26,872 bases of DNA, from contig CAYXBU010000023.1 of assembly GCA_964463245.1 (NCBI GenBank), forward strand, positions 1 to 26,872, given 5' to 3'. The translations under genes and the position numbers were made by a program. The first letter of the stretch is position 1, and the number at the start of each line of letters is the position of its first letter. Under the pieces are notes generated by a model. The model ran no database searches and was not told the origin of the DNA. It saw nothing but the letters and a program-made list of their open reading frames with translations. Source of the DNA: CAMEON01 sp964463245. GTDB lineage: Bacteria; Bacillota; Clostridia; Oscillospirales; CAG-272. Positions 7,303-16,900 of the stretch are shown in pieces.

Positions 7303-8193
7303 TCATCCCATGGAAGAGATGGTCTGCCCTCTGGCTATGTACATTTCGGTCGCGGGGGTACTGTCCGCTGTCAGCCCCAGAAGTTGGCTGACCGTGACCA
7401 GCTCGTAGCCCTGTCGGATCAGTTCAGCCGAGGCGCGAAGGAAGATGTCCACCGAGGACATATAGAGATCGTGCAGCAGGATGATGTCCCCGTCCGAGGC
7501 CTGTGCCAGGATCAGGCGGACCTTCTGATCCACGAAGGTCTCGTAGGCGGCGCGGCGGATCGGGTCATCGGAGTACTTATCCGCCGTGGAGGGGTGACCG
7601 TTCCAGTCCTCGGTGTCGATGCTCCACGCGACCGCCGTATAGCCCAGCGAGGCGGTATAGCGCAGCTGATCCGGCGTGACAGAACCGCCGACCGGGCGGT
7701 AGAGGTAGGGCTTGGGGGCGCCCGCCGCCTGTATGGCATCCGAGGCGCGCCCCAGCGTGTCGGCAATGAAGGCTTGGCTCTCCCCGCGGAAGGAATCGTG
7801 ATCGTAGGTGTGGGAGCCGATCTCACAGCCCAGCGACAGGGCGCGGCGGAGTGCCCCGGGGTAGTTCCTTGCGCGGCTGCCCACCACGAAGAAGGTCACA
7901 CCGACGTTGTAGCCCGTGCCCCGCAGTCGCTCCACCTCGTCCAGAATGTAGGTGGTGTACGGGTATATCCCCTCCTCCCGATCCTCGGTGGGGGCGTGGG
8001 GACCGTCATCAAAGGTAAAGGCGATCTGCTTTTTCCCGGTCGAGGGGGTGGAGGGGGTCGCACCCGTCCCGTCAAGTCCGGTCTCGGCATCCCCGTCCCC
8101 GCACCCAGCCAAGCACACCGCCTGGCAGGCCATGGCCAGCAGGAGCAACCAGATGCAGACCTGCCGCCCTATATGTTTCATTTGTTGCTTCAT
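7303..8193 (-). CDS. Polysaccharide deacetylase lipoprotein (NodB/CE4 fold)
   Basis: A lipoprotein signal with box CLAGC (lipidated C31) leads into a Ser/Thr/Pro linker and a NodB domain. Motif 1 is TFDDGP with D62 and D63. Motif 2 is SHTYDH with zinc ligands H128 and H132. Motif 3 is YRPVGG, motif 4 DTEDW and motif 5 ILLHDLY. All catalytic positions look intact, although motif 3 has V-G where P-[YF]-G is common. The likely reaction is N-deacetylation of peptidoglycan or another N-acetylated glycan outside the cell. The ATG at 8193 has AAGGAG 7 bases upstream and overlaps the stop codon of the preceding gene (ATGA). That indicates translational coupling and is why I prefer it to the in-frame ATG 12 codons earlier. 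It has 296 residues. Confidence 0.93.
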   Translation of the reverse strand: MKQQMKHIGRQVCIWLLLLAMACQAVCLAGCGDGDAETGLDGTGATPSTPSTGKKQIAFTFDDGPHAPTEDREEGIYPYTTYILDEVERLRGTGYNVGVTFFVVGSRARNYPGALRRALSLGCEIGSHTYDHDSFRGESQAFIADTLGRASDAIQAAGAPKPYLYRPVGGSVTPDQLRYTASLGYTAVAWSIDTEDWNGHPSTADKYSDDPIRRAAYETFVDQKVRLILAQASDGDIILLHDLYMSSVDIFLRASAELIRQGYELVTVSQLLGLTADSTPATEMYIARGQTISSMG

Positions 8194-10403
8194 GATCCGT
8201 CTCCTTGTTCTGTATCCTGCCGCATACAATCCGACAGGTATCGTCTGTAATTCCGTGTATATGCGTCAAACGTGTTCAGGCGCCGCTCCCGCAGGGCGGT
8301 CTCCTCCCGCCACTCGCGAACGACCCGATTGTACGCAAAGCGGGTCGGGTCGTCCAGCAGTGCCGCCGCGCTGTCCTCTGTCTCATCTCCATATATCGCG
8401 CATCGCACACAGGCAAACTGCCACTCAAAGGATTCTGATAGCTCGTGAATGCACTTCCACTCGACCTCACGGCCCCCGATCTGCCCTCGCAAGCGATGGA
8501 TCGCAGAGGACAGCACGAGCACCGTATCCAGTATCCCGGACAAGGTACCCTTTGACTCGGCGTTTACGGCCTCGCGCATCTTGCGCTGTGTCATCTCCGA
8601 GCACTCCCCGGTCGTCAAGGCGGCATAGGTCTCGGCAAAAAATCCGTCAGGAGCAATATCCAATTCAAAGAGGATAGCTCTCTCCGATGTGTAGGCGGCA
8701 CGAAGCGCATTGAAATGATCCGTGTCTGTCTCCCAGTGCTCAGCGGTCCTTCCGAGCCGCGCGGGCAGGGTCTTTGCATAGTTGTCCAGCAATGCACAAC
8801 AGCCCGATGGGTCGGCTCGTCCCATGACCCAATCCTCGGCTCGGTTCTCCAAGATGGACAGGTCGCGGGTCAGCTGAGCCTTCAACGCATCCAGTCGCGA
8901 CCGCCGCGCCGAAAGGGCGGCCTCCAGCCGTCGATTCAGCTCCAGGCAGCACCGATACTGCCGCTCTGCCGCAGGGTTCTCGGTCTCCCCCTCGGTATAG
9001 AGCAGGGGGCGCAGTACCGTCCAATGCTCGGACAAAAGCGTATACAACAGTTTCTTGCACTGCTGCACATGAGCACGGTCAGCAAGATTATCGACCTCAT
9101 AGGCCTCCAGAGCACGGCGCACGTCCTCTGACGTCAGGATGCGCAGGGGGTCTTCACTGCCCTTCGGGCAGATCGGCTCCGGCAAGGCAGCCTCCTCGGT
9201 GGGCAAAAGTCCCCCCTCGGCGTCTCGCGGCAGAGCCGCCATCAGCTCCCGCACACGCCCGTCTATGTGTCGGCGCACCTGCTCACGCAACTCCGGACGA
9301 GCAAGAAAGGTCTCTCGAACGAAATCCCTCTCGGCCTCGATACAGCTTTTCCTCAGCGGCTCCCGCGCCGGGCTGTAGCCTGTCGGCAACAGTGCCGTAT
9401 CCTGCTCCAGGGTCTGCAAGCGCAGACGGCAGACCTCCCGAAAGGCCGTGTAGCCGCCGTCACAGCGGACAGTCATGGCGCCGGATATGCTCTTCTGCCC
9501 CACGGCCAGATCCGACAGCACCTGCGCCGCCCTCGCGCCCAGCTCCTGCTCCTCGGTGGCCATATTGACAATACGGAGCAGACGCTCTTCCAGACGCATA
9601 CGCGCCTGTACCGTCACCTCCGCTGTCTCCTCGTCATCGAACTGCGGGCAGACCGTAGCCGAGAGCAGGATCACGGCGAACGGCTCCGGGTGGGAAAGGC
9701 GTATGCGCCCGCCGCCCATAGCGATACCGCCGTTGGCACTCAAGCGGGGGGTGCGGCCGACCCAAAGGGGAAACAGCCCCTCCCCATCCATGAGGAACAC
9801 CCGCATATCCCCCGCCGAGAATATATCTGTCGTGTAGCTTCCGTCCTCCTCCTGCGTGATGCGGCAGGCACCGAAGGACACCTCGTAATACTCCTCGCTG
9901 ACCTGAGGAAAGCTCCTGCGGCGACCGACTGTTGAGTGTGCCGCATCTCCCTCCTCCATCCGCGCACGCAAGCGGCGCAAGGAGTCTGTCAGCCTGTTGC
10001 CCAATCCGTCACGCAGCTCCTCAAAGCTACCCTGTGTGTCCTGCAGGAAGCGCACGGTCTCTGCCTCGACCAGAGCCGCGCAGTACCGCGACAGCGGATG
10101 CTCCTTCTGTACATGGCAATCCCCGAAGGTGCCGTGCAAAACCTCTTTTTGCATCTCGGTCTGCTCCAGCATGGGAAAGACCTCGTCCATCAACTCGGTG
10201 ATACCACCGTTCCCCGCCGTATACAGGGGGATGCTGACCCCGCCGCCCGCCGAGTAGCCGTTGGCGGCCACCAGCAGACAACGCGAGGCGATCGGCATGG
10301 CATCCGAGATCAGCCCGTAGGAGACAGGACTGCCGCACAGGAAGGCCGACTTCAGCCGCCCCTCCGTGCCGACAGCCGTCCCGCTCATGGCTTCAACACT
10401 CAT
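8190..10403 (-). CDS. Large unrecognised protein with a PP2C-like, apparently inactive N-terminal domain
   Basis: I do not know a named family for this 737-residue protein. Residues 1-315 can be laid on a PP2C/PPM phosphatase. LVAANGYSAGG (44-54) falls where the vaDGMGGH motif should be, SAGDMRVFLMDGEG (196-209) matches the GDSRaYl strand, AVILLSAT (243-250) matches LLaSDG, and KSISGAMTV (304-312) matches gsxDNxTv. The acidic metal ligands are missing at each site (DG to NG, SDG to SAT, DN to SG), so phosphatase activity is unlikely. Residues 320-737 are helical, charged and Arg/Glu-rich, without signal peptide or membrane helix, so it is probably cytoplasmic. AAAGGAT precedes the ATG. It sits 14 bases after the glycosidase-like gene and overlaps the deacetylase gene by 4 bases. 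The PP2C assignment is by eye and needs a profile search. Confidence 0.7.
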   Translation of the reverse strand: MSVEAMSGTAVGTEGRLKSAFLCGSPVSYGLISDAMPIASRCLLVAANGYSAGGGVSIPLYTAGNGGITELMDEVFPMLEQTEMQKEVLHGTFGDCHVQKEHPLSRYCAALVEAETVRFLQDTQGSFEELRDGLGNRLTDSLRRLRARMEEGDAAHSTVGRRRSFPQVSEEYYEVSFGACRITQEEDGSYTTDIFSAGDMRVFLMDGEGLFPLWVGRTPRLSANGGIAMGGGRIRLSHPEPFAVILLSATVCPQFDDEETAEVTVQARMRLEERLLRIVNMATEEQELGARAAQVLSDLAVGQKSISGAMTVRCDGGYTAFREVCRLRLQTLEQDTALLPTGYSPAREPLRKSCIEAERDFVRETFLARPELREQVRRHIDGRVRELMAALPRDAEGGLLPTEEAALPEPICPKGSEDPLRILTSEDVRRALEAYEVDNLADRAHVQQCKKLLYTLLSEHWTVLRPLLYTEGETENPAAERQYRCCLELNRRLEAALSARRSRLDALKAQLTRDLSILENRAEDWVMGRADPSGCCALLDNYAKTLPARLGRTAEHWETDTDHFNALRAAYTSERAILFELDIAPDGFFAETYAALTTGECSEMTQRKMREAVNAESKGTLSGILDTVLVLSSAIHRLRGQIGGREVEWKCIHELSESFEWQFACVRCAIYGDETEDSAAALLDDPTRFAYNRVVREWREETALRERRLNTFDAYTRNYRRYLSDCMRQDTEQGDGS

Positions 10404-10417
10404 GTCGATCCATCCTT

Positions 10418-12787
10418 TCAGGAATCCAATACAGGCGTGAGTTCCACGCGGACGACATCCGCGAGGGACAGCTCGAGGTGAAGTTTCCCTGCCTCATCGG
10501 CGGTTATGGTATAGCTGTCCGCATTATTGCCCGCCCCGTCGAACACTGTGACCGTATAGGTGGTAAAGCGACCGGGGATGTAGGTCAAGGACAGCTCCGC
10601 CACGCCGTCCGGACAATTCAGTGTCAGGCTACCGTTCCGATCCTCTTCGATCCCGTATGCGTGACCGCCGTAGGTAGTGGAGGTCACGCCCATGGTCTCG
10701 TAGGTCTCGTTGAAGACCGGGGCGATATGCAATCCGTCCGCCTCGGCAGTGATCCCCATCAGACCGTAGAAGTAAGCCGTGGGCACCAGACCGCTCTCGG
10801 GGAACTCGCCGTTCAGACCCTCCAGCCAGTTGGTGGAGCCACTGACCATGGCATCCGACTTGAGGCGGTTGAACTCGTACACATGGGCTATCTGCGCGTA
10901 GCGATCCGTGACGGCCTGTGCGCCCTGGTACTTGACCCGCGCCATCAGCTCGTAATAGACAGGGTAGAAGATGTACCCGCCGTTCTCGCAATGGGAACCG
11001 TATGCCGCCGAACCGAAAGGATCGATGCCCGCAGGGGCGTGCCACCACACCTTGCCTGTTACCTTATTCTCCTTGTTGTTGATGGCCACGGTGTTGGTCA
11101 CGGCCGCCAGCACGGCGTTCTGATCGAACTTTTTCAGGTCGCGCCCCTGCTCGGTACGGCGCAGGATGGTGTAGTAGGAGAGGATATCAGCACCCGTGCG
11201 GTCATCCCCCTCCACGATACGGGTACCGTCGATCCAAGAGAAGACCGACTCGGCTCGGCTTGCATCTCCGAGACCATACTTGAGTGCCTCGAAATTCAGG
11301 AAGGTCAGGCCGTAGTCCACGCGGTTTCCCTCAGTGTCCACGCATGCGATATACCGCCCCGTCGTGTCCGACCAGAAGGTCGCGTCATACTTCTCGCGGA
11401 CAGTCTCGCACAGAGCCGTCAGCGCGGGGATCCGATCCAGGTACTCCCCGCCCAGCATCCCGTAGATGCCGATCATGGCCTGTGCCGCCTCATAGAACAG
11501 TGCGCTCTCATATGCATCCAGATTTCCGAAGCAGAGGTTATCCCAGTAGTTGGAGGCCGCCGACTTCGGCAGTCCGGTGTTGTTCCAGCAGTACTCCCCC
11601 GTTGCCTTGACATAATCGAAGCGGCTGGAGCCGTCCGCCGTCAGGTAGACAGACTCCTCGGTCAGGTGGATCAGACCCTCCTCGCCCTTGAGACTATAGT
11701 AGATGTAATTCCACGCGGCCTCGACCTTCTCCAGAACGGTACGGCCATAGGAGGCATCCAGTTCGTTGTACTCTCCGCCGGCGCGGCTGGTGTCGGTCAC
11801 CTGCAAGAAGTCGGTGCTGTTCTCCCAGCTGATGACATCATACACGGCGGCTATGTAGCGGAAGGTACCGTCGTAGTGGATGCAGTAGGTGGTATCCACC
11901 TTCCAGTACGGGAAGGAAGACCACGACCACATATAGCCGTTCTCGGTCTGCGGGAAGGACTGGAGCTTACCCTTGAGGTCGTTGATATACCCCGTGTTCC
12001 CGCTCCACATGATCTTTTCCGACATCCATGCATAGTAGGTCGGCTCGTTGCCGAAGCGGTAGACCAAGTTCTGCCCGTCGTCCACGGCACCGAACATATG
12101 CCACATGGCGTTGCAGACGTAGGCGGCGGCATCGTTCTTGTCGTTGTAGAAGGGTGCGCTTACATAATCGGTGTTGAAGTCCTCGGCATCAAAGGAATAG
12201 TTCGCGCCGGAGGACACGGTACGGCGTGCCGTATAGTCAAGCGGAACCGACAGCCCGTCGGAGGTCAACCCATCGGTGAGCAGTTGCTTCATGGCATTAT
12301 CAAAGCCCGCCAGCGAGGGGGCGTAGATGTTCAGCACGGCATCGGAGGCGGCCATGGAATAGCCGCAATCCCCCAGTGCCTCGGTGTCGGTGGTGCCGCA
12401 GAGGCGAATGCTCGCCTTCATCCCGTCGGCCTCGGACTCGCCTACCACCGCCTCAAACGGTGTCAAGCTCTCCTGCAGAGTGTAGGCGGCGTACCAAGCG
12501 GCGGTGTTGCCTGTATCATACATGATGTTACAGCTCAGTCCGTTCCCCGCCAGCTTCAGCTCGGTCTCGGCGGGGGCATCGGTCTCGGTCTCGGGGGAGG
12601 TGTCGGTCTCGGGGGCAGTCTCCCCCTCGGTAGCGGGCTGTGTATCCGAGGCAGTCGGCGCAGAGCTACTCGTCTCGGTATCGGTGGGGGTCTCCCCGCC
12701 GCCCGAGCAGGCGACGAGGCCGCCGCAGGACAGAAGAGCCGCCAGGCACAGAGCCAATGTGCGACTCAAGAAGTGTGTGGGTTTCAT
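10418..12787 (-). CDS. Lipoprotein with six-hairpin glycosidase-like body
   Basis: The 789-residue product starts with a lipoprotein signal (GLVAC, lipidated C27). A linker to about residue 80 follows, made almost only of Thr, Glu, Ser, Asp, Ala and Pro, which would span the wall. The long remainder is aromatic-rich and resembles (alpha/alpha)6 glycosidases. ENGGYIFYPVYYELM is like the NGG motif near the catalytic region of GH65/GH94-type enzymes. LVPTAYFYGLMGITAEADG then HIAPVF, and a YGGHAYGIEE strand, resemble the C-terminal part of GH94/GH78 proteins. It likely binds or cleaves a surface or dietary glycan; the family and the catalytic acid cannot be assigned by eye. The ATG at 12787 has AAAGGA 12 bases upstream. 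An ATG four codons earlier touches that site directly, so it is less likely. It lies between malQ and the PP2C-like gene. Confidence 0.72.
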   Translation of the reverse strand: MKPTHFLSRTLALCLAALLSCGGLVACSGGGETPTDTETSSSAPTASDTQPATEGETAPETDTSPETETDAPAETELKLAGNGLSCNIMYDTGNTAAWYAAYTLQESLTPFEAVVGESEADGMKASIRLCGTTDTEALGDCGYSMAASDAVLNIYAPSLAGFDNAMKQLLTDGLTSDGLSVPLDYTARRTVSSGANYSFDAEDFNTDYVSAPFYNDKNDAAAYVCNAMWHMFGAVDDGQNLVYRFGNEPTYYAWMSEKIMWSGNTGYINDLKGKLQSFPQTENGYMWSWSSFPYWKVDTTYCIHYDGTFRYIAAVYDVISWENSTDFLQVTDTSRAGGEYNELDASYGRTVLEKVEAAWNYIYYSLKGEEGLIHLTEESVYLTADGSSRFDYVKATGEYCWNNTGLPKSAASNYWDNLCFGNLDAYESALFYEAAQAMIGIYGMLGGEYLDRIPALTALCETVREKYDATFWSDTTGRYIACVDTEGNRVDYGLTFLNFEALKYGLGDASRAESVFSWIDGTRIVEGDDRTGADILSYYTILRRTEQGRDLKKFDQNAVLAAVTNTVAINNKENKVTGKVWWHAPAGIDPFGSAAYGSHCENGGYIFYPVYYELMARVKYQGAQAVTDRYAQIAHVYEFNRLKSDAMVSGSTNWLEGLNGEFPESGLVPTAYFYGLMGITAEADGLHIAPVFNETYETMGVTSTTYGGHAYGIEEDRNGSLTLNCPDGVAELSLTYIPGRFTTYTVTVFDGAGNNADSYTITADEAGKLHLELSLADVVRVELTPVLDS

Positions 12788-12829
12788 ATTCAATACCATT
12801 CCTTTTTCGATTATCTTGATCCAGGTCGG

Positions 12830-14317
12830 TCATCGTCCGTAGAGCCGATTCAGCTCGCGGCAAAACTCGCGGTCGATGGAGTTCAGCTGTTCCCGCGTGA
12901 TGCGGTACCTCCAGTTGCCCTCAGCACGCCCCGGGACGTTCATGCGGGTATCGGCACCGTAGCCCAGAATATCCTGTATAGGCAGGATCGCCAGTGCGGC
13001 GGGAGAGGCGAACAGAGTCCGCATGACCGCGCGGTAGGCCTCGGGGCAGTTCCAGTCGGTCGCGGTAAACCCGCAGTAGCGCAGCAGGCGGCGGCGGGTA
13101 GTCGGGTCGGCCTCCCAGACAAAGCCCAAGAGGGTATTGTTGTCGTGGGTGCCGGTGTAGGCTGCCGTTGCGCGGTCGTAGTTGTAGGGCAGGTGGATAT
13201 TGTCGGGGTCGCCGTCAAAGGCGAATTGCAACACCCGCATACAGGGGAAGCCGCTCTCGGTAACGAACTGCTTCAAGGAGGGGGTGGACTCCCCCAGGTC
13301 CTCGGCCAGGATGAGCACCTCCCGCCCCTCGCGGGTGCGGATCTGCTCGACGACCTCTCGGAAGGCATGGATCAGGGGCATACCCGGTCCCGGCTCCCAG
13401 TGTCCCTCCCGCGCGGTCGCGGCGTCGGCGGGGATGCTCCAGTAGGCCTCCAGCCCACGGAAGTGATCGATGCGCACCCCGTCAAACAGCGAGAGCATAT
13501 GCTTCATGCGGGCACGCCACCAGGTATAGCCATCCTGCTTCATGTGTGCCCAATCATAGAGCGGGTTGCCCCATAGCTGACCGTCCTTGGCAAAGTAATC
13601 CGGCGGACAGCCCGCCACGGCGGTGGGGGCTCCCTCCCCGTCCAGCAGGAACTGCTCCCGATTGGCGTACACATCGCAGGAGTCGTAGGCGACATATATG
13701 GGCATATCCCCCATGATCTTCACCCCGCGGTGGGTCGCGTACTCGTGTATCTCCTGCCATTGCTGCATGAAGGTGTACTGGATGAAGCCCCACGCGGCGT
13801 ACTCCTGCCGATAGGCAGAAAGCCCCGCCACCTCCGAGATGCTCCACTCATACCACGGGCGGTCGCCGTTGACTCGCCGCCGCGCCATGAAATCGCAGGC
13901 CTGTCGGATATAGGGGTCGTCCTGCAGGAAGGCTTGTATCCGTGCCTGCTCGCTCTCCCCCAGACGGGAGGCCGCCAGGCGGAGCAGATCCAGACGGGTC
14001 TCATACAGCCGCTCATACTCGGCGGAATAAGGGGTCTCCTCCCGCACCGTGGCAAGCTCGGTCTCGGTCAGGAGTCCCGCCTCCCGCAGGCGGCGAAGGT
14101 CGATGAAGTAGGGGTTCCCCGCAAAGGCCGAGAGGGACTTGTAGGGGGAGTTATATTCGTCGCTCATGCAGAACGGAAGCACCTGCCACCAGGTGAAGCC
14201 GCAATCCGCCAGAAAATCAATGAATTCCCGCGCCTCACGCCCAAATCCGCCGATGGAATCGGTGCCGTAGAGGGAGGAGACGTGCATCAGCACGCCTGAA
14301 GAACGCTTTATCTGCAA
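12830..14317 (-). CDS. malQ: 4-alpha-glucanotransferase (amylomaltase, GH77)
   Basis: MalQ moves alpha-1,4-glucan segments between oligosaccharides in the cytoplasm, releasing glucose during maltodextrin or glycogen use. The 495-residue length is normal for bacterial GH77. The start KRSSGVLMHVSSLYG is typical, as is SPYKSLSAFAGNPYFIDL. The nucleophile is D284 in VRIDHFRG, the acid/base E339 in ILAEDLGE, and the third carboxylate D392 in GTHDNNT. The start is probably TTG at 14317, since GGAGG stands 7 bases before it. A GTG three codons upstream overlaps the GGAGG itself. The gene begins 15 bases after the polA stop codon. No glycogen phosphorylase or maltodextrin transporter gene lies beside it in this window. 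Confidence 0.95.
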   Translation of the reverse strand: MQIKRSSGVLMHVSSLYGTDSIGGFGREAREFIDFLADCGFTWWQVLPFCMSDEYNSPYKSLSAFAGNPYFIDLRRLREAGLLTETELATVREETPYSAEYERLYETRLDLLRLAASRLGESEQARIQAFLQDDPYIRQACDFMARRRVNGDRPWYEWSISEVAGLSAYRQEYAAWGFIQYTFMQQWQEIHEYATHRGVKIMGDMPIYVAYDSCDVYANREQFLLDGEGAPTAVAGCPPDYFAKDGQLWGNPLYDWAHMKQDGYTWWRARMKHMLSLFDGVRIDHFRGLEAYWSIPADAATAREGHWEPGPGMPLIHAFREVVEQIRTREGREVLILAEDLGESTPSLKQFVTESGFPCMRVLQFAFDGDPDNIHLPYNYDRATAAYTGTHDNNTLLGFVWEADPTTRRRLLRYCGFTATDWNCPEAYRAVMRTLFASPAALAILPIQDILGYGADTRMNVPGRAEGNWRYRITREQLNSIDREFCRELNRLYGR

Positions 14318-14332
14318 AGGAAACACCTCCGT

Positions 14333-16891
14333 TCAATGTGCCTCGTACCAGTTCCTTCCGATGTGTGCATCCACCGCCAGCGGTACCGACAGCTCGACCG
14401 CCTGCTCCATGCTCTCCCGCAGGATGGCCATGGCCTGCTCGGCAAAGGAGGTCTCCGCCTCCAGGATCAGCTCGTCGTGCACCTGCAGGATCATGCGAGC
14501 GGGGATGCCCGCCTCGGCTAACTTTCGGTGGACGCGGATCATGGCCAGCTTGATGATGTCTGCCGCCGTCCCCTGGATCGGGCTGTTCATGGCGACCCGC
14601 TCGCCGAACTTCTTCCGCATCTTGTTGGACTCCGCAAGCTCCGGGATGAGCCGCCGCCGCCCCGCTTTGGTGGTAACGTAGCCCTTCTCGTAAGCCGAGC
14701 GGATGATCTCGGAGAGGTAGGCCTCGATGTCCGGGTAGCTGTCCATGTAGCCCGCGATATAGGACTTGGCCTCGTTGCGGGAGATATGCAGATCCTCCGC
14801 TAAGGAGAATTCACCCATGCCGTACATCAAGCCGAAGTTGATGGCCTTGGCCTTCTTACGCAGCTCCACCGTCACGTCCTCGGGAGACACCCCGAACACA
14901 CGGCTGGCGGTGTCGGTATGGATATCAAAGCCGGAGACGAAGGCCTCGCGCATGGCACTGTCCCCCGCGATGTCTGCCAGCAGGCGCAGCTCGATCTGGG
15001 AGTAGTCGGCATCGATCAGGACGCTGTTCGGGTCAGATGCGATGAAGAACTTGCGCATCTCCCGCCCCAGCTCGGTGCGGATGGGGATATTCTGCAGGTT
15101 CGGCTCGGCGGAGGACAGCCGTCCCGTCGCAGTCCCGGTCTGCTTGAAGGTGGTATGGATACGACCGTCGGCATCCGCCACCTTGAGCAGACCCTCCACA
15201 TAGGTCGAGCGCAGCTTGGTATACTGCCGATAGTCCAGAATGTCATCCACGATGGGGTGGTAGTGCCGCAGCTTTTCCAGCACGTCCGCCCCGGTGGAGT
15301 AGCCGGTCTTGGTCTTTTTGCCCGTGGGGAGCATCAGCTCCTCGAACAGCACCTCCCCCAGCTGCTTGGGGGACAGGATGTTGAAGGGATGACCCGCCAG
15401 CGCGTAGATGCGGTTCTCCATGTCCGAGATGAGGGCATTCAGGGCGTCGCCGTAACGGCGCACCGCCTCGCGGTCGATCATGAAGCCGACCTCCTCCATG
15501 TCGCACAGCACGGCGGCCAGCGGCATCTCGATGTCGGCAAACACCGACCACTGCTCGGTCTCGCGCAACACCTCGGTCAGGCGGTCGGCCAGCGAAAAGA
15601 GCCACAGGAGGCTGTCCTCTTCCTCGGTCGGCATATGCTTGAGCCAGCCCAGACAGAGGGTGTTCCACTCGCAGTCCCCCTGTCCGCCACCGGCGACATA
15701 GCCCGCCAGCATCACGTCATACGCACAGTTGCGGAAGTGTATGCCCCGCTCGTCCAGAGCCTTGTACAGGGTCTTGCAGTCGTAGCAGACCACCTCCCGC
15801 GATGGTCGGTTCAAAAAGGTCTCCACCGCCGCCTCGCAGGGGCAGGACAGCCGCCGCTCCCCGTTGTACAGCTCGATGCGCTCCCCGTCGGAGGACAAGG
15901 CGACTCCCCAACGCCCGTCGGGCAGGGTCGCCAACTCCTCTGCCGCGATGGTCTCCCGCGAGACCTCGGCAGGCGGTGCGGCGGGGGTGTCGGTCTCCTC
16001 CGCCACAGGGGGAGCCGCAGTCTCCTCCCCCAGCCCGAACCGCTTGATAAAGCCCGAGAAGCCATAGAGCGTAAACAGCCGCATGGCCTCGCTCCGATCC
16101 ATGGGGATACGGGCGAGGTCGTCCAGGGTCACGCCCACGGGTGCCTCACGGCAGATCTCGGCCAGGCGGCGGGAGAGTCGTGCACTCTCCTCCCCCTCCT
16201 CTAACTTGCGACGGGTGGAGGGGGTCAGCTTGGCATCCGGCAGGGCGGCGTACACGCCGTCCAGCGAGCCGAACTCCCCGATGAGCTTGAGGGCGGTCTT
16301 CTCGCCAATGCCGGGCACGCCCGGAATGTTGTCCGAGGCATCCCCCATCAGAGCCTTGACATCCACAAAGCGATCGGACGGAAGGCCGTACCGCGCCAGG
16401 AAGGCCGCCTCGTCCATGTCGGCGGTCTCACTGTTCCCCGCCAGCAGGACATGGACGCGCGGGCTGATCAGCTGGAGGGAGTCCTTGTCCCCGGTCAGCA
16501 GGTAGGCGGTACACGCCTCGGGGGCTTCCTCGACCATACGCGCGAGGGTACCCAGAATGTCATCCGCCTCGTAGCCCTCGCAGGAGAGGACGTGTAGGCC
16601 CAACATCTCGGCAAACTCCCGCGAGATCGGCATCTGCTGTGCCAGCTCGGGCGGCATGGCGTGCCGCCCCGCTTTATAGGCATCGTACATCTTGTGACGA
16701 AAGGTGGGTGCCTTGAGGTCGTAGGCGATGGCGGCGTAGTCCGGCTCAAGTGCCTCCAGCTGCTTGGAGATGATGTTGACCATCCCGTACAGGGCATTGG
16801 TGGGAAAGCCGTCCCGATTGGACAGGGCTCGTATGCCGTAGAAGGCACGGTTGAGGATGCTGTTTCCGTCAATACACAATAGCTTTTTCAT
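14333..16891 (-). CDS. polA: DNA polymerase I
   Basis: Pol I removes RNA primers and fills gaps in replication and repair. The 852-residue protein has the 5'-nuclease domain (residues 1-300, starting LLCIDGNSILNRAFYG, with YEADDILGTLARMVEE and VKALMGDASDNIPGVPGIG). A degenerate exonuclease-like middle (about 330-480) follows, then the polymerase domain. Motif A is DADYSQIELRLLADIAGD near residue 627, motif B KKAKAINFGLMYGMGE, and motif C LQVHDELILEA near residue 803. The middle region lacks the FDxE and later Asp motifs, so proofreading is absent, as in Bacillus and many Firmicutes. The ATG has AGGAAG 7 bases upstream and lies 9 bases after the trxB-like gene. The start is unambiguous. Confidence 0.97.
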   Translation of the reverse strand: MKKLLCIDGNSILNRAFYGIRALSNRDGFPTNALYGMVNIISKQLEALEPDYAAIAYDLKAPTFRHKMYDAYKAGRHAMPPELAQQMPISREFAEMLGLHVLSCEGYEADDILGTLARMVEEAPEACTAYLLTGDKDSLQLISPRVHVLLAGNSETADMDEAAFLARYGLPSDRFVDVKALMGDASDNIPGVPGIGEKTALKLIGEFGSLDGVYAALPDAKLTPSTRRKLEEGEESARLSRRLAEICREAPVGVTLDDLARIPMDRSEAMRLFTLYGFSGFIKRFGLGEETAAPPVAEETDTPAAPPAEVSRETIAAEELATLPDGRWGVALSSDGERIELYNGERRLSCPCEAAVETFLNRPSREVVCYDCKTLYKALDERGIHFRNCAYDVMLAGYVAGGGQGDCEWNTLCLGWLKHMPTEEEDSLLWLFSLADRLTEVLRETEQWSVFADIEMPLAAVLCDMEEVGFMIDREAVRRYGDALNALISDMENRIYALAGHPFNILSPKQLGEVLFEELMLPTGKKTKTGYSTGADVLEKLRHYHPIVDDILDYRQYTKLRSTYVEGLLKVADADGRIHTTFKQTGTATGRLSSAEPNLQNIPIRTELGREMRKFFIASDPNSVLIDADYSQIELRLLADIAGDSAMREAFVSGFDIHTDTASRVFGVSPEDVTVELRKKAKAINFGLMYGMGEFSLAEDLHISRNEAKSYIAGYMDSYPDIEAYLSEIIRSAYEKGYVTTKAGRRRLIPELAESNKMRKKFGERVAMNSPIQGTAADIIKLAMIRVHRKLAEAGIPARMILQVHDELILEAETSFAEQAMAILRESMEQAVELSVPLAVDAHIGRNWYEAH

Positions 16892-16900
16892 GCGTGCTTC

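Noticed and set aside
10478..13576. 1032-codon open frame on the plus strand, antisense to the glycosidase-like lipoprotein and part of malQ
   Set aside because: The minus-strand genes have clear motifs, lipobox and ribosome binding sites. The antisense product is His/Val/Gly-rich with no recognisable domain, the usual mirror image of GC-rich genes.
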